From contig JAOZRP010000131.1 in assembly GCA_029940125.1 (NCBI GenBank), positions 1-6,646 of the forward strand: 6,646 nucleotides of DNA, read 5' to 3'. Position 1 is the first letter of the stretch. Each line of letters begins with the position of its first letter. Positions 1 through 6,646 of the stretch are shown here, piece after piece. A program made the position numbers and the translations under genes. The stretch comes from a bacterium. GTDB lineage: Bacteria; Desulfobacterota; Anaeroferrophillalia; Anaeroferrophillales; Anaeroferrophillaceae. The notes beneath the pieces were generated by a model, which made no database searches, was not told the origin of the DNA, and was given only the letters and a program-made list of their open reading frames with translations.

Positions 1-679
1 TGGCCGCCAGCACCGTTGCCATGTCCCGCCATTCCCGTTTGCCGGCGCCGATCTCCACCAGGGTTCCGACAATAATCCTCACCATATTTTTCAAAAAGCC
101 GTTGGCCTTGATCATTACCAGCAGGTAACGGCCATGCTTCCAGACCCGGATGCTGGTAATCGTCCTGGCAGAAGTTGCAGTTTCGCCGTCGGCGGCCTTG
201 AACGACAGAAAATCATGGGAACCCCGCAGCAGGCCGGCGGCCCTGGAGATGGCGGCAACATCCAGCGGCTTGCGGATATGCCAGGCATACTGCCGGGTCA
301 GGGGATTGGGTACGGTATCATTGTCGAGACAGTAGAGATACGTCTTGGCCCGGGCCGATTTCCGAGCGTGGAAATCGATTGGCACGGTTTCAACCGCGCG
401 GACCCTGACGTCATCGGGCAGCAGGGCGTTCAGCCCCCGCCACAGCCCGGCCGGGGGAATCCTGGTCGCGGTGGCAACATGGGCCACCTGCCCCCAGGCA
501 TGAACCCCGGCATCGGTCCTCCCGGACCCGTAGACCGTGAGCGACTCCCCGGTCATGACCTTCAACGCCTGCTGCAGCGTTTCCTGGATGGTGATGCCGT
601 TGGGCTGAATCTGCCAGCCGTGGTAGCTGCTGCCGTCATAGGCAATGGTCAGTTTCAGCTTTCGCAGTTCAGTATCCAC
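1..679 (-). CDS. truA: tRNA pseudouridine synthase A (TruA), 3' part cut off by window edge
   Basis: TruA converts uridines 38-40 in the anticodon arm of tRNAs to pseudouridine in the cytoplasm. I translated 226 residues on the minus strand before the left edge; the family usually has about 245-270, so only the C-terminal tail is missing. The N-terminus shows the family pattern KLTIAYDGSSYHGWQ (residues 9-23). The catalytic motif GSGRTDAGVHA contains the nucleophilic Asp at residue 56. Further family blocks are KTYLY (112-116), GSHDFLSF (153-160) and GFLKNMVRIIVGTL (194-207). The start is a GTG at 677-679; it is favoured because the greA stop TGA lies in the same frame only three codons upstream and the next in-frame ATG falls inside the conserved domain. 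No clear Shine-Dalgarno is visible, so translation may be coupled to greA, 9 bases upstream. Nothing appears broken. Confidence 0.96.
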   Translation of the reverse strand, partial: MDTELRKLKLTIAYDGSSYHGWQIQPNGITIQETLQQALKVMTGESLTVYGSGRTDAGVHAWGQVAHVATATRIPPAGLWRGLNALLPDDVRVRAVETVPIDFHARKSARAKTYLYCLDNDTVPNPLTRQYAWHIRKPLDVAAISRAAGLLRGSHDFLSFKAADGETATSARTITSIRVWKHGRYLLVMIKANGFLKNMVRIIVGTLVEIGAGKREWRDMATVLAA

Positions 680-688
680 GGCAGCAGA

Positions 689-1174
689 TCATTCAACCGT
701 TATATCCATTACCGTGAAGGTCTTCAGCCCACCCGGGGTATTAACCTGTACTTCATCATCCAGCTGCTTGCCGATCAGGGCCCGGGCAATGGGAGCGGAG
801 ATAGAAATTTTGCCGCGGTCAATGTCAGCTTCATCCTCACCCACCAGCTGGTAGCTGATTTCTTCACCGGTTTCTTCATCGGCCAGGCAGACCGTCACCC
901 CGAACACTACCCGGTCCGTCCCGGCTATCTTGGCCGGATCAATCACCTCCGCCCGCCCCAGGTGGTCTTCCAGCAGGTTGATGCGTCCTTCAACAAAAGC
1001 CTGCTTTTCCTTGGCCGCGTCGTACTCGGCATTTTCGCTCAGATCGCCATGGGCCCGGGCTTCGGCAATCGCCCGAATCACCTCCTGGCGGACAACGGTT
1101 TTCAACCGATGCAGCTCCGCCTTCAGTTCCTGGTAGCCGCGCGCGGTCATCGGCACTTTTTCCCGTGATGTCAT
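689..1174 (-). CDS. greA: Transcription elongation factor GreA
   Basis: GreA binds the secondary channel of RNA polymerase and stimulates cleavage of backtracked RNA, freeing stalled complexes. The 161-residue protein matches the usual length of about 158. Residues 1-75 form the N-terminal coiled coil: it opens with the family signature VPMTARGYQEL and carries the acidic tip HGDLSENAEYDAAKE, with Asp44 and Glu47 corresponding to the functional acidic pair. The C-terminal FKBP-like domain follows, with VGEDEAD (111-117), the SISAPIARALIGK block (124-136) and NTPGG (145-149). I chose the ATG at 1172-1174 because GGAG lies 7 bases upstream and the protein then starts like its relatives. A GTG at 1211-1213 would add 13 residues (MDSTGKKPGWRRE) that look like translated leader. 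The gene follows carB by 42 bases and precedes truA by 9, probably in one operon. Confidence 0.97.
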   Translation of the reverse strand: MTSREKVPMTARGYQELKAELHRLKTVVRQEVIRAIAEARAHGDLSENAEYDAAKEKQAFVEGRINLLEDHLGRAEVIDPAKIAGTDRVVFGVTVCLADEETGEEISYQLVGEDEADIDRGKISISAPIARALIGKQLDDEVQVNTPGGLKTFTVMDITVE

Positions 1175-1186
1175 TTCTCTTCTCCA

Positions 1187-1204
1187 ACCGGGTTTTTTCC
1201 CGGT
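1187..1204 (-). promoter_or_regulatory. Perfect 6-bp hairpin abutting the greA ribosome-binding site
   Basis: In the carB-greA gap, ACCGGG and CCCGGT form a perfect 6-bp stem around a six-base loop (A6 in the minus-strand RNA). The stem begins 12 bases after the carB stop and ends one base before the GGAG (1182-1185) that serves greA. No U-run follows the stem in the RNA, so it does not look like an intrinsic terminator. A role in tuning greA translation or stabilising an RNA end is inference; the structure itself is read directly from the sequence. Confidence 0.5.
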
Positions 1205-1216
1205 ACTATCCACTGC

Positions 1217-4435
<3,219 letters not shown>

Positions 4436-4443
4436 TGCTGTCG

Positions 4444-4448
4444 TCCTT
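4444..4448 (-). promoter_or_regulatory. Ribosome-binding site of carB (supports the GTG start)
   Basis: The minus strand reads AAGGA here, 8 bases before the GTG of carB. Good spacing and match support initiation at this non-ATG codon; the conserved MPKR N-terminus agrees. Confidence 0.7.
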
Positions 4449-4451
4449 GAT

Positions 4452-4550
4452 GAAAAAATAAGTTTTTTCTGGCTATTTCACGGTTGCCATAAAGTACTTT
4501 TTGTTTTATTAGCTGAATATAAGCTTTTTCATCGAAAAATAAACTTTTCC
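4452..4550. repeat. AT-rich repeats with near-helical spacing in the divergent intergenic region
   Basis: Related elements of the form ATAA, purine-pyrimidine, T-run begin at 4458 (ATAAGTTTTTTC), 4519 (ATAAGCTTTTTC) and 4539 (ATAAACTTTTCC). A looser member begins at 4489 (ATAAAGTACTTTTT). Start-to-start distances are 31, 30 and 20 bases, close to whole helical turns. Two members sit in small inverted repeats: GAAAAAA/TTTTTTC at 4452-4469, and TTTTTC/GAAAAA at 4525-4539. Phased A/T runs can bend DNA, and repeated sites can bind a regulator; which applies here, if either, is not shown by the sequence. The block lies between the divergent starts of carB and the phosphoesterase gene. A TATATT on the minus strand (4516-4521) could be a carB -10 box but lacks a good -35 partner. 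Confidence 0.4.
4484..4512 (+). promoter_or_regulatory. Candidate sigma-70-type promoter for the phosphoesterase gene
   Basis: TTGCCA (4484-4489, five of six bases to the -35 consensus) is followed after 17 bases by TATTAG (4507-4512, four of six to the -10 consensus). Transcription would begin near 4519 and leave a leader of roughly 125 bases containing the inverted repeat at 4567-4611. The region is AT-rich, so chance matches are likely; this is a prediction only. Confidence 0.35.
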
Positions 4551-4566
4551 TGATGAACACAACTTA

Positions 4567-4611
4567 GCGTCCTGACCTGTCATCTTGCCATTTCCAGGCA
4601 ACCAGGTCCGC
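4567..4611 (+). promoter_or_regulatory. Bulged inverted repeat in the probable leader of the phosphoesterase gene
   Basis: Three nested arms pair in order: GCG (4567-4569) with CGC (4609-4611), GACCTG (4574-4579) with CAGGTC (4603-4608), and TTGCC (4585-4589) with GGCAA (4597-4601) around a 7-base loop. Internal bulges are 4 bases, and 5 against 1. It ends 34 bases before the ATG at 4646. No T-run follows on either strand, so it is not a standard terminator. It could be a leader RNA structure or a protein-binding palindrome; I do not recognise it as a known riboswitch. Confidence 0.35.
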
Positions 4612-4645
4612 AAGATTCACGATCTAAAGCCACCAACAGGTTCAC

Positions 4646-5359
4646 ATGAAATCCATTTTCCTTGCCGACGCCCATTTAAAAAAACCAGCCGATGAAAACT
4701 ATCGGAAGCTGAACAATTTCCTGCAAAACCTGCCCGGTGACGTGGAGAATCTTTTCATCCTCGGTGATTTTTTTGATTTCTGGTTCGGATATCGCGACGT
4801 TGTTTTTTCAGCCTATGTTCCCATCCTCGCCACCTTGGAATCACTGGTGCAGCGGGGAGTGAAACTCTACTTTATTGAAGGGAACCACGAGATTCACCTG
4901 GGCCCATTCTTTCACTATCATCTCCGCACCCACAGCAACCCCCGGGAGCTGTCAATCAGCCTCTCGAAGCGGCGTCTTTACCTGGCCCACGGGGATTTCC
5001 TGGATGACACCCAGCAGCGGTACCGGCGCTGGGCCGCCTTTATTAAAAGCCCCGTCACCCGTCGCGTTATCAGCCTGATTCCCCCCGATCTTGCCAGCAG
5101 CACCGCCCGCCGGCTTTCGGGAATCAGCCGGAAAAAATCCCTTCAGGATTCAACCATACCCGACAAACTGAACGACAAACTGGCGGATATATTTCGGGCC
5201 GGTCATGATGTGGCAGTCATTGCCCATTATCATCATCCGGCCCACTACCAGCTCACCCTGGACAATCGGCATTATGACGTCTATCACTTGGGCGACTGGA
5301 TATCCGATTATTCCTACCTGGTCGAGGAAGACGGCAATTTCCAGCTCAAAAAAGCCTGA
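4646..5359 (+). CDS. LpxH-like UDP-2,3-diacylglucosamine diphosphatase (calcineurin-like metallophosphoesterase)
   Basis: Probable role: hydrolysis of UDP-2,3-diacylglucosamine to lipid X and UMP, the fourth step of lipid A synthesis, at the inner face of the cytoplasmic membrane. The 237 residues match LpxH length (about 240). The dimetal site is complete: Asp8 and His10 (DAH), Asp41 (GD), Asn80 (GNHE), His115 (HGD), and His194 and His196 (AHYHHP), almost at E. coli LpxH numbering. A basic central segment (about 134-165) resembles the membrane-contacting helices of LpxH. Two deviations: LpxH has GNRD with a catalytic Arg, while here His81 takes that place as in general phosphoesterases, and the usual GHTH is AHYH. 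A sister phosphatase with another substrate is therefore possible. The ATG at 4646 is the first start after an in-frame TAA at 4625, with a weak AGG 5 bases upstream. No signal peptide is seen. It lies divergent from carB and convergent with carA. Confidence 0.82.
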   Translation: MKSIFLADAHLKKPADENYRKLNNFLQNLPGDVENLFILGDFFDFWFGYRDVVFSAYVPILATLESLVQRGVKLYFIEGNHEIHLGPFFHYHLRTHSNPRELSISLSKRRLYLAHGDFLDDTQQRYRRWAAFIKSPVTRRVISLIPPDLASSTARRLSGISRKKSLQDSTIPDKLNDKLADIFRAGHDVAVIAHYHHPAHYQLTLDNRHYDVYHLGDWISDYSYLVEEDGNFQLKKA

Positions 5360-5399
5360 GAAACAGCCGCTTCCTTCGGCCAATCACCATGCGCATCGT

Positions 5400-5414
5400 C
5401 AGCGTTCACCGCTG
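5400..5414. terminator. Weak hairpin between convergent genes (poor terminator candidate)
   Basis: CAGCG and CGCTG form a perfect 5-bp stem with a 5-base loop in the 82-base gap between the convergent phosphoesterase and carA genes. A second small stem, GCCG/CGGC, lies at 5366-5380. Neither is followed by a T-run on either strand, so intrinsic termination is poorly supported and factor-dependent termination or overlapping transcripts are more likely. A longer-range pair, GCCAACC (5414-5420) with GGTTGGC (5447-5453), reaches into the end of carA. Confidence 0.2.
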
Positions 5415-5441
5415 CCAACCCCAAAACAATTTCCCAGCCGC

Positions 5442-6575
5442 TCACCGGTTGGCCGCCATCAGCTGGATGAACCGCTTGAACAGGTAAGCGGAATCATGGG
5501 GACCTGGAGAACTCTCCGGGTGATACTGGATGGAAAAAAGCGGATAGCGGCGATGCTTCAAGCCTTCAACCGTCCGGTCATTAAGGTTGATATGGGTAAT
5601 CTCAACCTCGTCTCCCAAAGAATCAGTATCAACACAAAACCCGTGATTCTGTGAAGTAATTTCAACCTTGCCGGTGGCCAGGTCCATGACCGGCTGATTG
5701 CTGCCGTGGTGACCAAATTTTAATTTATAGGTACTGCCGCCCAGGGCCAGACCGATGATCTGGTGTCCCAGGCAGATGCCAAACATGGGTTTCCGACCGA
5801 TCAGCAGCCCCACCTGCTTGACATAATCCCCCAGGGCCGCCGGGTCGCCGGGCCCGTTGGAAAGAAAGACGCCGTCAGGATTCATGGCCAGCACTTCCTG
5901 AGCGGTCGTTTCCGCCGGCACCACCGTTACCCGGCAGCCGGCATGAACCAGCAGGCGAAGGATGTTATACTTAATCCCGTAATCATAAGCCACCACGTGA
6001 AACCCGCCGGGGCTGAGGTTTTCAGCGTAGCCATCGGCAATGTCCCAGTCACCCTGGGTCCATTCATAAGGGGCGGACGAGGTAACCCCGTCCACCAGGT
6101 TTACCCCGACAATTCCCGGCCACCGGCGAAGCTTTTCAGCCAGGCTGGAAAGATCATCGTCTTCGGTGGAAATAATTCCCGGCATGGCTCCCGCCAGGCG
6201 GATATGACGGGTCAGAAAACGGGTGTCGATGCCCTCAATGCCCACCACGCCATGTTCCTCAAGATAGCTCCCCAACGACTTTCGGCTTCTCCAACTGCTG
6301 GGATGATGGCAGTATTCCCTGACAATGTACCCGGACAGGAACAGTTTTCTCGACTCGACATCATCATCGTTAACGCCGTAATTGCCGATATGCGGATAGG
6401 TCATGGTCACCATCTGGCCCCGGTAGGAGGGATCGGTCAACACTTCCTGGTAACCCGTCAGGCTGGTATTAAAAACTACCTCGCCGACGGCTTCCCCGGC
6501 GGCACCGAACGACCAGCCGGCAAACACCGTCCCGTCCTCCAGCAGCAGAATCGCCTTGTTTTTTGCCAGTGCCAT
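5442..6575 (-). CDS. carA: Carbamoyl phosphate synthetase small subunit (glutaminase)
   Basis: CarA hydrolyses glutamine and channels the ammonia to CarB. The 377 residues compare with 382 in E. coli. The N-terminal CarA-specific domain (about 1-150) contains FNTSLTGYQEVLTDPSYRGQ (35-54) and GIDTRFLTRHIR (115-126). The C-terminal class I glutamine amidotransferase domain (about 190-377) has SNGPGDP (239-245), the nucleophile elbow FGICLGHQ with Cys268, and YHPE with His352 and Glu354 completing the triad; E. coli uses Cys269, His353 and Glu355. The ATG at 6573-6575 is preceded by GGAG at a 5-base spacing, a strong ribosome-binding site. The gene is on the same strand as carB but about 1 kb upstream of it, with an opposite-strand gene between, so the two subunits cannot share a simple dicistronic message. 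Its upstream neighbour lies outside the window. Confidence 0.99.
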   Translation of the reverse strand: MALAKNKAILLLEDGTVFAGWSFGAAGEAVGEVVFNTSLTGYQEVLTDPSYRGQMVTMTYPHIGNYGVNDDDVESRKLFLSGYIVREYCHHPSSWRSRKSLGSYLEEHGVVGIEGIDTRFLTRHIRLAGAMPGIISTEDDDLSSLAEKLRRWPGIVGVNLVDGVTSSAPYEWTQGDWDIADGYAENLSPGGFHVVAYDYGIKYNILRLLVHAGCRVTVVPAETTAQEVLAMNPDGVFLSNGPGDPAALGDYVKQVGLLIGRKPMFGICLGHQIIGLALGGSTYKLKFGHHGSNQPVMDLATGKVEITSQNHGFCVDTDSLGDEVEITHINLNDRTVEGLKHRRYPLFSIQYHPESSPGPHDSAYLFKRFIQLMAANR

Positions 6576-6646
6576 GCATACTCCTTTAGTGCCTTATCCC
6601 TGAAAGGCTGTCACTCTTTTCAGTACTCCCTTGAGGGGTAAAAAAA
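6576..6646 (-). promoter_or_regulatory. carA leader with strong ribosome-binding site
   Basis: The minus strand reads TAAAGGAG (6581-6588), ending 5 bases before the carA ATG. Farther upstream are a short inverted repeat CCCT/AGGG (6628-6637) and a T6 run at the window edge; in the direction of carA transcription the T-run precedes the stem, so it is not a terminator. I find no convincing -35/-10 pair. Two short minus-strand frames stay open from the edge to stops at TAA, so the tail of an upstream gene cannot be excluded. Confidence 0.5.

Noticed and set aside
689..691. TGA at the end of greA as a selenocysteine codon
   Set aside because: GreA ends at its normal length and TruA begins with its normal N-terminus just after it. 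I see no selenocysteine-insertion hairpin and no reason for a redox residue there.
134..1168. Long plus-strand open frame of about 344 codons opposite truA and greA
   Set aside because: It lies wholly antisense to two well-recognised genes, spans their junction, has low-complexity Pro/Gly-rich content and no recognisable motif. It is explained by codon bias of the real genes.
1175..1213. Upstream GTG start giving GreA 13 extra residues
   Set aside because: The added residues translate the hairpin and ribosome-binding site. The ATG at 1172-1174 has GGAG at good spacing and the family-typical N-terminus.
4518..4523. TATAAG on the plus strand as a strong -10 box
   Set aside because: It matches five of six consensus bases, but no acceptable -35 hexamer lies 16-18 bases upstream; the pair at 4484-4512 is better.
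5763..6641. Plus-strand open frame of about 292 codons opposite carA
   Set aside because: It mirrors the carA gene with no family motifs; the minus-strand product has an intact catalytic triad.
6626..6646. Hairpin plus T-run at the right edge as a terminator of an upstream gene
   Set aside because: In the carA direction the T-run precedes the stem, and on the plus strand the stem is followed by A residues, so neither orientation fits an intrinsic terminator.

Overview
The window is ordinary bacterial chromosome, GC-rich with one AT-rich intergenic stretch. It comes from a Gram-negative bacterium: a calcineurin-like phosphoesterase related to the lipid A enzyme LpxH is present. My general recollection of protein style and of a carB-greA arrangement in Desulfobacterota (former Deltaproteobacteria, such as Geobacter) makes that phylum my best guess, but this is inference and no rRNA or marker gene confirms it.

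Layout from left to right. A minus-strand cluster, in transcription order carB (4435 to 1217), greA (1174 to 689) and truA (679 to the left edge, truncated), covers two thirds of the window. Gaps inside it are 42 and 9 bases, so it is probably one transcript, and all three genes share one reading frame. A 210-base AT-rich divergent region (4436-4645) holds the likely start signals for carB leftward and for the phosphoesterase gene rightward. That gene (4646-5359, plus strand) converges on carA (6575 to 5442, minus strand) with 82 bases between the stop codons. The last 71 bases are the carA leader.

Functionally, carA and carB encode the glutaminase and synthetase subunits of carbamoyl phosphate synthetase, which feeds pyrimidine and arginine synthesis. 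They are normally adjacent; here an opposite-strand gene lies between them, so the two subunits must be transcribed separately. GreA rescues backtracked RNA polymerase, TruA makes pseudouridine in tRNA anticodon arms, and the phosphoesterase probably acts in lipid A synthesis.

All catalytic residues I checked are intact, and I see no mobile element, CRISPR array, RNA gene or defence system. The points worth a second look are the split carA/carB pair, the His-for-Arg change in the LpxH-like enzyme, a hairpin abutting the greA ribosome-binding site, the common reading frame of carB-greA-truA, and helically spaced AT repeats plus a bulged inverted repeat in the divergent region.
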